Below are positions 22,599-34,050 of a stretch of 64,000 nt of DNA, in pieces. Source of the stretch: Entomortierella parvispora. Lineage: Eukaryota; Mortierellomycota; Mortierellomycetes; Mortierellales; Mortierellaceae. The notes beneath the pieces were generated by a model. The model ran no database searches and was not told the origin of the DNA. It was given only the letters and a program-made list of their open reading frames with translations. The stretch is from the NCBI GenBank assembly GCA_963573315.1, contig OY752144.1:1234501-1298500 (forward strand). The letters are read 5' to 3'. The first letter of the stretch is position 1. Every line of letters starts with the position of its first letter. Made by a program: the position numbers and the translations under genes.

Positions 22599-24976
22599 TC
22601 AGTCATTTCTGTCTGGGTCAAAAGAGGACATTACCCAATGGTCCTCCTGAGAGACGTCCGTCCTGCCGATTAGTCGAAACAAACCTGCGGGTTTTAATGG
22701 GAATGCGCCCCCATATCTCTTGGCTACCAGCACATCGTTGGTTTGTGCTATTCCCTCCATGGTCATACGGGGCAGGAGCCAGCATCCAATTTTGCGAAGT
22801 CTTGGGCTATCTGAAGCGATTCTCAAAAGCTGGGTGTCGTTGAAAAGCCATGACTGCTCGAAATAAAGACATTCAAGTGTTGTGATGAGCAAAAGGGTCT
22901 CGACCACTGTGTCCAGTTGCAGTGACTCTATACGCCTGTTATAATTGTCAACTTGAACTTGCAAGGCAAGTTTCTTGAGAGAGGGACAACACTCCGCTAA
23001 AGAAATAGACGACTTGGATTTAAAAAAATTGATAAGAGACGGTCCTCTTAAAGCCAGGCGCGCCAGATTTCGGAACGGGTGGAGGAATCCAATGGGTGGG
23101 ATGGCGCGATCCAGGCTTTTCAACTGCAGGACAAGTTCTTGGAGCTGATCCCCAAAAGCCTCGGCAGCACTATTAGCTGGCCCTAAAAACATGTCCCCCA
23201 AGCAATTTGTTATGCTCAGATGTCGCAAGTTGGGCAGACAGTCATTAATGTCGTAGGCGTTGTGATCACTGTCATCCCTGAGTTGGGCGGTGGCCCTGAT
23301 ATCAGAAGGACTCCGCAGCGTGGGTTGTTGCTGTTTGTTCAGTCGTTGACGGCGGGAATCCTTCCTGTCAATCATCCATTCAAAGACCAGAGGTGAGCGA
23401 TCTACCATGATGGCAAGAGAAACCAGATTCCTGAAAGATCCCAAGAAGGCGAAAGACTCTTGGAAAGGGAGGTCCTTGTGCTGGAGTAGTCCGATCTTGA
23501 GAGATTTCAGGTTTTGACCCCAACTGAGATCTCCGCAAAGATCGATGTGAATCCTATGACGATTCGACGTGTAAATCTCGAGTACTTCCAGTTGGTTCAG
23601 GTGTTCCAGGATCTTGTCAAGACGACATTCAGTCCCGAGGTCACCCTGGACCTCTAAAGAAAACTCGCGGATCATTCCCCTTTTTCTTGCGCATGCGCCA
23701 TCGCTCGTTGGTGCATATTCTCGACTCCGCTGTAACGAAGCTACAACTCGTTCCAAGGTCTCCCAGAACTGTAGATTGTTGTTCAAGCCACAGACTTCCA
23801 GTCGCCTTAAGTGCTTTAGTCTTTCCAAGGTGAACCCATATGGCTTTCTTCTCTGATACAACTCCGTGCTTGGACCTTCAATATCCAAGCTCGATGACAG
23901 TGTTATAGTTTGTTTTCCGGGTTTTTTCTTGGATAGCCTCGACACACGATCCTGACTCAGTTGATACGTTCTCAATCGATGGGCAGGGATCCTCAGATTC
24001 CAAATCGAGCCCTGAGAGCTCTCATGGTCGTGGACAATGGCGTTGTTCCCAGAAGAGTCCACAAGACCCCCAGAAAGTTTATCCAGCAATGCTCTCTGTA
24101 GGAAATCCAAGACACCGTCAGCAAGGTGTTCATTGTTCGCGTTGTCTGGCAAGAAGACTTTGACGAATGTACCCGTCTTTCCCTCCCACATGCTGGCATC
24201 ATCTTCACTAGGATTGACACCTTTTCAATGGAATGAAACACCTTTTCATGGAGGTTCTTGTATGGCTGGCGGGTGGAGATACGAACTAGATCCAGGACTC
24301 GGACATGTCGCAGGTACTCTTGAGAGGTCCAGACGATCCCTCGATCACTGTATTTTGCAAAGTCCACAATCGGTCGTCGTCGTCGTCGATCCGTCCTACT
24401 AAAATTAAAAGGTTTATCCATGTCCATCTTTTGCGCGGTCCATTCCCATGAGGATTGAAGCGAAGATGGATAATAAAAGGACTTGATGGAAGGATACCGG
24501 GTACAGAATTCTTGAACCGAGGTCCAGAACAAGGTTGCCAACAAGGACACCTCTCGTTGTAGGTGGGATGCCATCCGTTCATTCCGTTGATCCCAGTCGC
24601 GCGTACTCCAAGCCATTGCTCCGTGGATTTCGTACCGCACAGCTTTGGGGTCACCATTGAGGTCGTTGAATCTGATACAGTCTGAGGCGCTTATGCTCTT
24701 CGTGGAGTAGCCGTCTATGGGGGCGTTCTCGCAGCAGAGGCGAATGCTGTCGTTTTGGAGGTGGGTGAGATCGAGCAAAGTCTTGAAGGGGTCATAGTAG
24801 AGGACAGGGACGACTAAGAAGAAGAGTTGTCTGTTCACTTGGAGGAGCGAGGCCAGTGTACCAGGGTTGGGGGTCAGGGCTTCGATGACGATTTGGACAC
24901 ACTCGGTTGGAAGTCGATTCCACCCGGAGCCGGAGGGGCAGGGGTGGTCCATGGTTGGGTGCGTCGAGATTGTCAT
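22599..24976 (-). CDS. F-box / LRR-type protein
   Basis: 771 residues from two exons (24283-24976 and 22599-24220). The 62-bp intron joins VLDLVR to VNPSEDDASMWEGK and is the only short GT-AG solution I found that keeps frame. The N-terminus carries a degenerate F-box (NRLPTECVQIVIEALTP, SLLQVNRQLFFLVVPVLY); the rest is a chain of irregular leucine-rich repeats (RLKHLRRLEVCGLNNN, QLEVLEIYTSNRHRIHIDL, NLKSLKIGLLQHKDLPF, NLRHLSITNCLGD, SLKKLALQVQ). F-box/LRR proteins recruit substrates to SCF ubiquitin ligases; the repeats pick the substrate. This one is distantly related to the F-box genes at 46.8-51.3 kb. The alternative of reading through 24282 without an intron would lose the LRR region. 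Confidence 0.8.
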
Positions 24977-25300
24977 GGTGTAATGAGAGGGAATGAACGG
25001 ATGAAGGGGAGGAGACGGAAAAAAAAAAAAAAAAAAAAAAAGACCAAGGGGCACGGTGTCGACCAAGAAGGCTCTGGCCTGGCCCCTGGGCGTCAATTGC
25101 TCGCCTCGGTCTCGTGCAATTTGTTTGTTCTCATTCCAACCAGGCGGATCTTGAGCACGTCGTCAATGCTCCCTATCCTCTTTTCTTCCCTATCCCCCTT
25201 CCTTCTATCCCTCACCCACTTCATTTATTATTGTCGTCTGCAGGTATCACTCTTTGTTCCTTTTTTTCCCTCAGCAACACCCCACGAAACAAGACAAACC
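24977..25300. promoter_or_regulatory. Shared divergent promoter with A23 tract
   Basis: 324 bp between divergent starts. Contains an uninterrupted run of 23 A (25019-25041), about 45 bp upstream of the F-box ATG, and a CT-rich leader (25165-25300) before the secreted-protein ATG. Poly(dA:dT) runs of this kind exclude nucleosomes and often mark fungal promoters. Confidence 0.6.
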
Positions 25301-26626
25301 ATGCCAGGGTCAAGACGACGATCCATCCTCCCAATCGGGCTCTTCTTCCTCGCCTGCTCCTCGCTGTCCACAGTTCTAGCGCAGGACCGGTCCCATCAAC
25401 CTCCCATACGACAGATAGAGCTCGACCATGTCGACTTTGATTCTTGCAGCTACAACTCGCCAGAGCTCGCTGCCACAGCCGTGACTCCCTTCTGCAAATC
25501 CTTCACTTTCCTCTGTCATGTCCGATGCCTCCAGCGAGGTGACCTCCAGAATCCTGGCAACGACCCCTCCGCGCCTTCCTCTGCTCAAAAGGTCGAAATC
25601 AATCGATGTAATCATGTCCCAAACACACGCAAGATGCAGGTCCTTTGTCTCTGCAACAATGGCGTAGATCTCACGGCCGAGATTGATTACGCCTTGGAGG
25701 GTGTCGTTGACATTGCTGCAGCTGGAGGAGATGGAACAGGCGCAGGTGAAGCAGGAAAGATTCGAGAAGTCGTTTATGCGGCCACTTTGACAGTGACTGA
25801 GTACAGGACCGTGATCGTAACAGTTGCCGCTGCAGCACAAACTGCTGTACCCACATCAAGCATTGTCGAAACCCTCAACTCTCCAAATATCCTGGTCACT
25901 GGACCAACAACAGAGAACGCCAACGAAAGTGCAGACAAGGGCAATCTCCTCTCAGGATCCGACCAGACTGTCATCAGAATTAAACCTGTAGAGATTGAAA
26001 ACAAAAAGACGCAAGAAAACGAGGAGGTACAAGAGAATGAAGAGGCATCAGAAGATGAGGACGCACTGAAAGTCGGCACTTCGACCAATGTTTCGCCGCC
26101 TCAACTGAACGAAGGCCCAGAAGGATCCTTCAACGAAGCCAGTTGGGCCAGTGATCCAGACGCGTACCAAGATCCGTACCTTGAAGAAGAGTTTATTGTC
26201 CCAATTGACGATCAGGAGCAAGTCTATTACGACGCAGCCGAGGTGGAGGCTGAGGAAGAGACTGGACCACTGAGCAATGGAGAGAGCGAGGATGATATTG
26301 ATCTGGAAAAGATCGACCAGAGCACAAACTTTCAAACACGTAAACACAAATCCAAAGACGGCAACGACAACGACGACGATGAGGATGACGAAGAAGAGGA
26401 TGACGATCGACATAAACATAAAGTTGAGCTCGAGGATATGTTCCCACCCTTCGACGTAGAGTCTGAGCCTCTGCCCAAACACTCTCATCACAAGCATAGT
26501 CACGACGACGACAAAAAGAATGATCAGCAGAAGAAGCACCACAGTCGAGACAGGGATGAGCACAAAGACGATAGTGAGCAAGAAGATGATGAAGAGGATG
26601 AAGACGAAATATTATGGTTGAGATAG
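25301..26626 (+). CDS. Secreted protein with acidic His/Lys-rich tail
   Basis: 441 residues, no intron. ATG 25301 starts a good signal peptide (SILPIGLFFLACSSLSTVLA). The mature N-terminal ~130 residues hold six to seven cysteines in a compact module (DSCSYNS, PFCKSFTFLCHVRCLQRGD, INRCNHVPN, VLCLCNNGVD) that I do not recognise by name. A Thr/Ser linker follows, and the last ~200 residues are extremely acidic (EENEEVQENEEASEDEDA; D/E runs) ending in a zone mixing His, Lys and Asp (KHSHHKHSHDDDKKNDQ). Such a tail could bind divalent metals or interact with wall polymers; this is inference. The frame is open upstream to 24827, but that part overlaps the divergent promoter and poly(A) tract and is not protein-like. 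Confidence 0.8.
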   Translation: MPGSRRRSILPIGLFFLACSSLSTVLAQDRSHQPPIRQIELDHVDFDSCSYNSPELAATAVTPFCKSFTFLCHVRCLQRGDLQNPGNDPSAPSSAQKVEINRCNHVPNTRKMQVLCLCNNGVDLTAEIDYALEGVVDIAAAGGDGTGAGEAGKIREVVYAATLTVTEYRTVIVTVAAAAQTAVPTSSIVETLNSPNILVTGPTTENANESADKGNLLSGSDQTVIRIKPVEIENKKTQENEEVQENEEASEDEDALKVGTSTNVSPPQLNEGPEGSFNEASWASDPDAYQDPYLEEEFIVPIDDQEQVYYDAAEVEAEEETGPLSNGESEDDIDLEKIDQSTNFQTRKHKSKDGNDNDDDEDDEEEDDDRHKHKVELEDMFPPFDVESEPLPKHSHHKHSHDDDKKNDQQKKHHSRDRDEHKDDSEQEDDEEDEDEILWLR

Positions 26627-26870
26627 ATAATAAAAAAGCGCGCTCTCCCATGTTGCAAACGCGACGCGTCGACTTTGACTATTGTTTTGTCGACGGATGA
26701 AGGACTGAAAAAAAAAACATTCGTGAGCTCAAACAGCACCATCGTCTGTGCCCTCAAAGAAAGATGCGCAGTACAAATTCCGGAAAATAAAAAGGACGGA
26801 CCTCTGGCTTTGGTCGCTTCTTACCACCACACTCTTCTTCCCTCCCCACACACACGCACACTTCACATCA

Positions 26871-27767
26871 ATGCCTCGCCCTTTTGATGACAGCGTTCGC
26901 TCGCTGGTGAATGAGAGCGCTCGGAAACAGGACAGCACATTCAAGCTCAAGTACTTTGGCCTTCATGGCTTGGCGCAAACCTGTCGCTTGATCCTTGCCA
27001 CCTCTGGCGCTACCTGGGAGGCCGTCTTCCCTACTGTATGAACAAAGAAGTAGTCCCTTGTTTCATCATTAACTGCCACCGTGCCTGATACTTTTTTTCT
27101 TTTTTTATACTATCTGTTACCAGGATTGGGCCAATGTTGAAAAACAGGATACCTTCTTTGGAGTTATGCCTATCCTATACGAAACCACCTCCTCTGGTGA
27201 AGTACTCGAGATCCCTGAATCGGATGCAATTGAAACCTACCTGGCTCGAAAGTTTCAGCTCCTGGGCGAGGATGCCTGGGATGAGATCAAGATTCGAGCG
27301 TTTGCATCGTCCTGTCAAGCCATCAACAACTTTTACTTCCTAAGAGTCGCCACAGTCCGAGATCAACCCGAGTACAGGGCCACTATGATGGCCAGGTTTC
27401 TGAACGAGGCCGTGACCAAATTTGTGGAGGTTCAGGAAATGCATTTGAACGCCAATCAAAACAACGGCCATTATGTGGGAGACAAGGTAAGAAAAAAAAA
27501 TAACGCGACAACAAAAACAAACGCGACAGATTCACAAGAAAAGCTAATTGTCCTTGTTTTTAGTTGTCTCTGGCAGATTTGAAGTTGTCCATTGCCGTTC
27601 ACACCATCGTTGCCTTGACACAGGACCAGTTTGTTTCTGAGACCAAGACCCCCGGTATCTGGGCAGTTTGTCAAAATGTCAACGCCATTCCTTCCTACGT
27701 TGCGTGGAGAGAGACAGAGGCGTTCAAGACCATTGCAGAGGGCAATATCCGAATCGTGGGCGTTTAA
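26871..27767 (+). CDS. Glutathione S-transferase, sigma-like
   Basis: Three exons (26871-27035, 27124-27486, 27564-27767) give 243 residues. The N-terminal thioredoxin-like half has FKLKYFGLHGLAQTCRLIL, with the catalytic Tyr in the sigma/alpha position, then FFGVMPILYE (cis-Pro loop) and ESDAIETYLARKF, the glutathione gamma-glutamyl binding Glu-Ser. The C-terminal helical half contains HYVGDKLSLADLKL, the usual D-x-x-L capping motif. Conjugates glutathione to electrophiles or isomerises oxylipins; substrate unknown. Its stop lies 154 bp from the convergent peptide transporter stop. Confidence 0.88.
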
Positions 27768-27920
27768 GCCAATATCTAGAATGTTGGATGAAGTGCAATT
27801 GGTGTTTTTATTTTCGACATGAAAAGAAGGTCTCAATAAAGTACATTGGGAGGACTTCGCCACTATGAACAAAAAGTATATAGGTATGGGTGGCGGTGTG
27901 GAATTAGGTTTTGTTGGTAT

Positions 27921-29615
27921 TTAATCGACATAGTCGTCGAGCTTGGCAAAGCGCCATGCAAAGAGGGCGGTCATGATGATCATGGCCACGGCCTGGGCGG
28001 CATAGAGGTAGACAAAGTTGGGATCGTTGGACCAAATGGCCAAGATCATACCAATCAAGGAACCGAACGCGTTGGTGGCCAAGAACAAACTCATCACGAC
28101 CGACTTGAGCTCTGCTGCTGCTGACTTGAAAGCAAACTCGAGGCCGGTGGCAGAGGAGAAGATCTCTGAGATACCGATCAAGAGGTACGCTGGCAATTGA
28201 GCCCAGATTGTCAAGTCATTGATCGCATCGCCCACATCAGGTACGACAATGTGGTGGTTGGGGTCGTTGGGATCCTTGCCCGTAAAGTCGTAGTAGGGTC
28301 CGGACTTGTACAAGAAGTGCTGCAAGACAGTGACATAAATGAAGCAGAAGCTGACAATGCAGAATCCAATAATGATACGAGACACTGGTCCAAGACGGTA
28401 GCCGGCCTTGCGAAGCATAGGGAACACAAACATATCCAGGATAGGGATAAAGATCACAATGACGGCAGAGTTCACAAACGACAAACTCTCGGGTTTGATC
28501 CAGCTGGGTCGACGCATGTTGATGCCCATGTTCACAAAGTTATCGGACATGTTGTTGTAAAGAGCCCAATAGAGGGGGTAGACCATGAAGACCTTGCAGG
28601 CGTGGTACGTGACCTCGAGATCATTCACAAACTTGTGGTCCCATTCCAGCTTCTGGCCATCCAGGGGCTGAGCGCCTTGGAGCCAGTGAGTGCCTGCAGG
28701 ACGCTGACTGCGGTGACGGAATCCATAGTAGACACAGCGGAAAGTCTTGCCCAGAATGCTTCCATTGGGGGGTCGATCGTAGTACTTGTTCTTGCCGGCA
28801 GCGAAGACGACGATGCCGATCACAAAGACGATGGCAGGGATCATGAACGCCAGATCCCAACCCTTGTCGGAGACACTGGGGGTGATGCCTTGACCAAGAA
28901 GGCCTCCGATGTTGATTGCCATGTAAAAGTACCGGAAGATACGCTCGACAGTGATGGCGTGGTTAATGGTGACGCCAGTCTTCTTGGGGTGGGCGTAATC
29001 CTCGTCAGGGATCTGCTCGGCTGCAAAAGTGGAGACGTTCGATTTGATACCACCGGTTCCCCAAGAAAGCAAACAGTAAAGAGAGACCAGGAATCCGGCG
29101 TAACCCATATCAGGCTTGAATTTGGGGACCGCCGAAATGGTCAGCAGGACGAGACCCAAGGTGTAGACAATGGCGAAGATGAGCACCGTCTTGAACTTGC
29201 CCAGCCACTTGTCAGCAACGACAGCACCAAAGATCGTGGTGATATAAGACATGAATTGGAATCCTCGGTTGATAGCTGTCGCTTTGCCCTTGGCAAGGCC
29301 AAGCTGCTCAAGCATATACCGCTGGAACAGTAATGACGCGCCGTAGTAAGCGAAACGTTCACATAATTCGGCTAAGTCAAGAAAGTAGGCGGCAAACTAC
29401 AGTTAGTGTCTAACGCGACCGAGTTCAATAAACAACTGGTGGTACTTACTGACAATAATCAGCCAAGCAGCCAGGGGGATGGGGCCCGCTACTTGAATGT
29501 TGGCCTTGAGGTCGTCGTCGTCGTGGACTTCCTTCATTTTCTCATGGGTGTGATCGAGATCGATCTTGCCCTCTTCGCTCAGCGACTGTTCGCCGACTTC
29601 ACGCTTTTGGTCCAT
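27921..29615 (-). CDS. PTR2: Peptide transporter, POT/PTR2 family
   Basis: Proton-coupled di/tripeptide importer of the plasma membrane. Two exons (29454-29615, 27921-29396) give 545 residues; the junction yields PLAAWLIIFAAYFLDLAELC and then ERFAYYG, the proton-coupling ExxER motif on helix 1. Other family marks are GAVVADKWLGKFKTVL, TGGIKSNVSTFAAEQ, ERIFRYFYMAINIGGL (PTR signature) and the C-half segment VYPLYWALYNNMSDNF. A charged 50-residue cytosolic N-terminus with many Asp, Glu and Lys precedes helix 1. The donor is GTCAGT; the stronger-looking GTAAGT four bases on breaks the frame. Confidence 0.93.
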
Positions 29616-31561
29616 TTTTCTAAAAGAGCTCGCGGAAGATTGGGATATGTCTGAATGTCTGTGTGGTGGTGAGATCAACCAAGCAGGTGGATGAGTGCAG
29701 AGTGATGGAAAGGAGGAAGAGAGGAGAAAGGATGATATTAGGAAGAGAGGGTGATCGGGCAGATGAGGCTGGAAAGCAAAGAAGAAAAGAAGAGAGAATA
29801 AAAAAGGGAGTCAAGCTGGATGGAAGAGTGAGGTTTTATATTTGGCGTCCGTTGTCTACATTCCCTCCCACCCAATGTAGCCGGTCTGCCGCCGGGTACG
29901 GCACACACATCCAGAGAGGAAGACGACATTGTTGCCCCATGGGGGAAAGACATTCATTTCCTCGGCTTTGGAAGTCGTATCCTTCCTCGGAAAGGGCGTT
30001 TTTGTCTTTCCCAGGGACCAATATGCACAAAAACCAGGTCAACCAACCAACCAAAGGGGGCTGCGGCATGTCATCCTATTCATCGACGCTAAAACAAACA
30101 CCTTTGTCCTTTCAATACTGTAATTTTGTCACTGTACCTCCGATGAGGTGCAACCCTGGCCACAGATGCTCAAATAAGGATCCGATCTAACCCCCCCCCC
30201 GGGGTGTCTTTCCACGATCTCGTCCACTCACTACGAAATGCACAAAAGGGCGGAATCCAGGCGCCTTCTTGCAAAAGGTCGCAGGTCAAGTTCCGCGGTT
30301 GCTCTCCATTCCTGGCCACCATCTTTTTTTGTGTGTTGTTGCTTCTGTATCTCCAGGTGTTCGTCCTACAGACGATCAACCTTTTTTTCTGTCCAAACTT
30401 TCTGGACACAGAGTATCTCAAGATTCTTTTGCCCACCAGACCCTGACCAAAATGTCTTCGCAATAGGGGGTGGTCCTGCTAGAGCTCATCTTGTTTCTTT
30501 CTTTTTTTTTTTTTTGACATTGGTTATTTTGGCAAGGCCAGGTCCATCATAATCATAAATCTTAGTAAGAAGCTTGGGCCGCGTGTGGGAACAACTAGCA
30601 CGATTTGGTAAACCAACCGCGGTTGTTTACAATCGAATCCATGAGATTTTTTTTTAGCAAAAACCGGTCAACCCCTTTACCCGGCATTGAAAACATGAAA
30701 TCGCAAGAGGACAATCCGTCAGTAAAAGATCGCAAGCCAACCTTTATTTCGATTGCGGACCTGCGCCCACGCCCTCCGATCAACGCTAGCACGGTGCCAT
30801 GACGATTGAAAGCGTGGGCGTGAAGGGGAAGAGGTGGCAAAAATCATGATCTAGTTCATGGAGGAAAAACGGCATCTTGGCTCACACGAGTAGAGTTTGG
30901 TTGCAGCAAAAGCACTCCCTCGGATGGTCCATTTTGCCCAATTTTTATTGGCGATCGTGACAAACTGACAAGAAGGGGAGACAAGGGAAGACAAGATAAT
31001 AAAAACAAGGTTATCAGCAGGCCCACAACGTTCAACTGGCCCTCTGAAGAACCATGCAGCAGCCAGGGATAAAAACGAGGGCGAGTGGAGCCTTGGCAGC
31101 AGCCTGTCGGACATTTTTCTGTCGTTCGTTTCCATTTCGGAAGAAGACCCGTTTTGTCAAAGAAAAAAAAATAGAGCCAAGAAGAATTCGATGCATTGAA
31201 AATAAAGTCAACACATGCATGGCGCCTGGACGGCGGGAGGGCCTTTTCGGCAAGGACTCCAACCCCGGTTCTGAAAACCGTTCTCCGACAGTCTGAGGGG
31301 TTTTATCTCCCGCAGTAAAGCAACGAGTTTACCGCACTCAAGGTTCTTGGGTGTCGCGATTCGATGGTAGACTACATTCTGCTCAATGATTCGTCAACAT
31401 GTGAGCGAAAATAGTAAACATCGTGGAAAAGAAAATATTGCTGTTGGCTCAATCAGGCGAACTTGACAGCTGTCGATCCCCGCCTCACTTGCCCTCCAGA
31501 TAAACAAGACGCACTCGCGAACTTGAAAGGACAAAGAGGTATATTTTACAAATTTACAAAT
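29616..31561. other. 1.9-kb intergenic region
   Basis: PTR2 promoter on the left, HEM14 3' flank on the right. The PTR2 leader is CT-rich on its sense strand (29690-29830). The remainder has no family-recognisable frame. A run of C/G (30188-30203) and short T and A runs are the only simple-sequence features. Confidence 0.5.
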
Positions 31562-33391
31562 TTACAAAAACCAAGATCTTTCCAGTCCTGTCACTGCTTC
31601 GTGCTTTCCCACTAGCCTGGCCTCCTTTCTTTCTTCGCTTTCCTCCTCTCCCTCGTCTTCCTGGAGGCGTGAAACAACGGCCTCGGCCACCTCTCGAGCG
31701 TTCTTGATGCAGTCGTTCACACTTACGCCCAAATAACCTGCTCCAGTGACAGCCAATAGGCCATCGTAATCCGATCGGAGTCGTTGATCCAGAGTTTGCA
31801 TGCGCTCAAGATGTCCGACCATGTACTGGGGGATACATTCCCGATGAACGTGGGCCTTGACCAATTCCGGCGCGGTTTCGATCTGGAGATGTTTCCGCAC
31901 TTCCTCCTTTGCAGTCTCTACAAAAAACGCCTCCAATTCCTCGTTGGTTTTAGCATGCCCTGAGGTGACCTCATCAAACATGTGTCCTCCAATCATGGCT
32001 GTAAGTTTCAAGGTGTGATCCCGGCTTGGGCCTTGATCTTGGGAAGGGATGGAGCACGAGTCATAGACGACACCAAGCAGGCCGTGGTGCTTGACAGCAG
32101 AATTTTCAGAGCGCGGGATCAAATATCCAAAACCAGGAGAAGCAAGTTTGGCGTTCTCGGAAGAATAAACCATGTTGACAACGGCAACCGTGACCGAGGG
32201 ATTATAGACCAGCTCCGGGTGATCGTGTGCTAGTAGGCCGTGAAGGTTACGAGGAGGCAAGGCTGCAATGACGTGGTCGGCTAGTAATGGTTTATGGTCC
32301 TTCATTGAAACCTGTTGTGGCAAGAAACAAGGTCATTTCAGGACAATTTCCTTTGGAGAAAATCTGCCAATTTTCAACTCTAAACAAACTCTTCTGACCT
32401 ACCTTCACCGTCCTTTGTGACATGTTGAAATCCAGCTTCTCGACCCTACAATCCTTTCGGATATTGACACGTCCACTGTTATGGAGATCTTTCTCCAAGG
32501 CTTTAGATAGCACTTCGAGTCCATCTGTGAAAGAGTAGATACTTGTCTTTGATACGAAATCACCAAGGTCCGGCATCCGTTTCGTGATACCTTCTTTCAG
32601 CTTATGATCCCATGGTGTCTCAATAGGCCCTCCTCCACCCATCAGTAGTCCGAGAGTAACCGACCTGTAATCTTTCTCAAGATGATAAAGCATCCCGAAA
32701 GTAGATCTAACTGACAACTTGCTTACGTCTCCAGCGTAGATTCCGTGGACCATGGCAGATATCAGATCGTCCGAGAATCCTTTTCCAAAACGCCGAGTGA
32801 CAAAATCCTGGATGCTCTCATCCTCCTGACCACTTTCGGCGACCACGAGATCCAGTCCTGCCCGGGGTAGCTTGGGTCCAAGTAGAGGATGGGTAAGTGC
32901 GCCCATGATGGACGAGGGAAGTTTGTGTAGTTTGTTCCGCGAATAAATAAAGCGATTCTTGGCAGCAGGCGATGACTTTGATACTGGCTCCAAGCTTGGC
33001 TCAATACCAAGATCCCTCACCTAAATAACGGCCATGGTGATCCAGGTGCGACGGTTTGTCAGTGACATAATCAATCTGTTATATCCTGTCATTTTGCAGA
33101 GTGAAATGCACGCGTTGCAAATGCATAAGCTGAAGATGATACCATTTCCAAGGTGTTCAGTCCACTGATTCCTTGAGGCCGCAATGAACGGGGCCCGCTT
33201 TCCAATAGGATAGTCCCTCCAGGGTGCGCTGGGTCCTTGATACGATCCGAGTGTAACCAACCGCCGGTTCTCTTTGAGCTTTCAAGAAGCGTGATAGCGA
33301 CACCAGGAGGTGCTGTCCGAGACAGATACCACGCAGTCGACAAGCCCGAGATTCCTCCGCCAATGACAGCAATGTGCGTACGAGGGGCCAT
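31562..33391 (-). CDS. HEM14: Protoporphyrinogen oxidase
   Basis: Penultimate enzyme of haem synthesis; FAD-dependent oxidation of protoporphyrinogen IX to protoporphyrin IX at the inner mitochondrial membrane. Three exons (33143-33391, 32403-33020, 31562-32311) give 538 residues. The dinucleotide-binding motif is AVIGGGISGLSTAWYL at the N-terminus, with LLESSKRTGGW binding the FAD ribose; TILLESGPRSLRPQG is the family signature. Further marks are VHGIYAGDVSKLSVRS and, at the C-terminus, LAVTGAGYLGVSVNDCIKNA, the second FAD-contact block. No obvious N-terminal presequence, in keeping with internal targeting seen in this family. Divergent from the TMEM245-like gene. Confidence 0.93.
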
Positions 33392-34050
33392 ACTTAGTTG
33401 TTGTTCCTGAACGGGTGGTCTGATTAGGAATTATAGTCTACAATAACGACATGCTTTGCGACATGCATTCGGAAAGAGCATGAGCGCAAACTTCCGACGC
33501 CACCCCCTTAAATGCACGTGATTTCTGCATCTGGTGGTTCGTGGCTCTTGACGAGCCAGCAGTGACTCTTTCGAAGTCGTCTTGTAAAAGAAAGATAGTC
33601 TCCTGACACGTTCTGGTGGCAGAAGGTTCCATCACGCCCTTTCCATTGACACTCCCTTCATGAAAGATACCTCGTACCTGTTATGGACCCTTCCAACAGA
33701 ACTGAAGATTGGTCGATTCTTTCCCAGAAACCCTCAGCAGCATCAGGTCGCTCAAACGGATACATTCAACTAGAGGGCCACGACCTCTCTCAACCAAGAC
33801 GCTTGGGCTATTTCGCGCTTTCTCGGAGGAGCCACATATCCTAACGGTGCAGCAACGACGTAGAAAGAGAGGAGAACCGAGTTCTCAATCACGAAATCGC
33901 GTCCATCCGGTATCAATTCATGCGGTCCGGTGGCTTAGTCAGGTCGAATCCTCGCGTTTTTGTACTCGGCACAAGCAGCAGAGTTGTCTTTTTGATTCTC
34001 TACACTTCCTCCCTCTTTCTCATGGATTGATTCCCCTCGTCCACCTCCTC
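33392..34050. promoter_or_regulatory. HEM14 / TMEM245 divergent region
   Basis: About 660 bp between the two start codons as modelled. It contains a 53-codon open frame from ATG 33683 (MDPSNRTEDWSILSQ, then YIQLEGHDLSQP) that looks protein-like and may be an unassigned 5' exon of the TMEM245 gene, and a two-codon upstream frame (ATG GAT TGA at 34022) 29 bp before the modelled start. Confidence 0.4.

Noticed and set aside
24221-24282. Reading the F-box gene at 22.6-25.0 kb as frameshifted
   Set aside because: Unlike the breaks at 39-49 kb, a 62-bp GT-AG intron solves the frame change and gives a continuous 771-residue protein.
24827-25300. Upstream extension of the secreted acidic protein
   Set aside because: It would run through the divergent promoter and A23 tract, giving a poly-Lys stretch and hiding the signal peptide that starts at 25301.
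28197-29333. 378-codon plus-strand frame opposite PTR2
   Set aside because: Antisense shadow of a conserved transporter; its sequence is Asp/His/Val-rich, a pattern produced by reading membrane-helix codons backwards.
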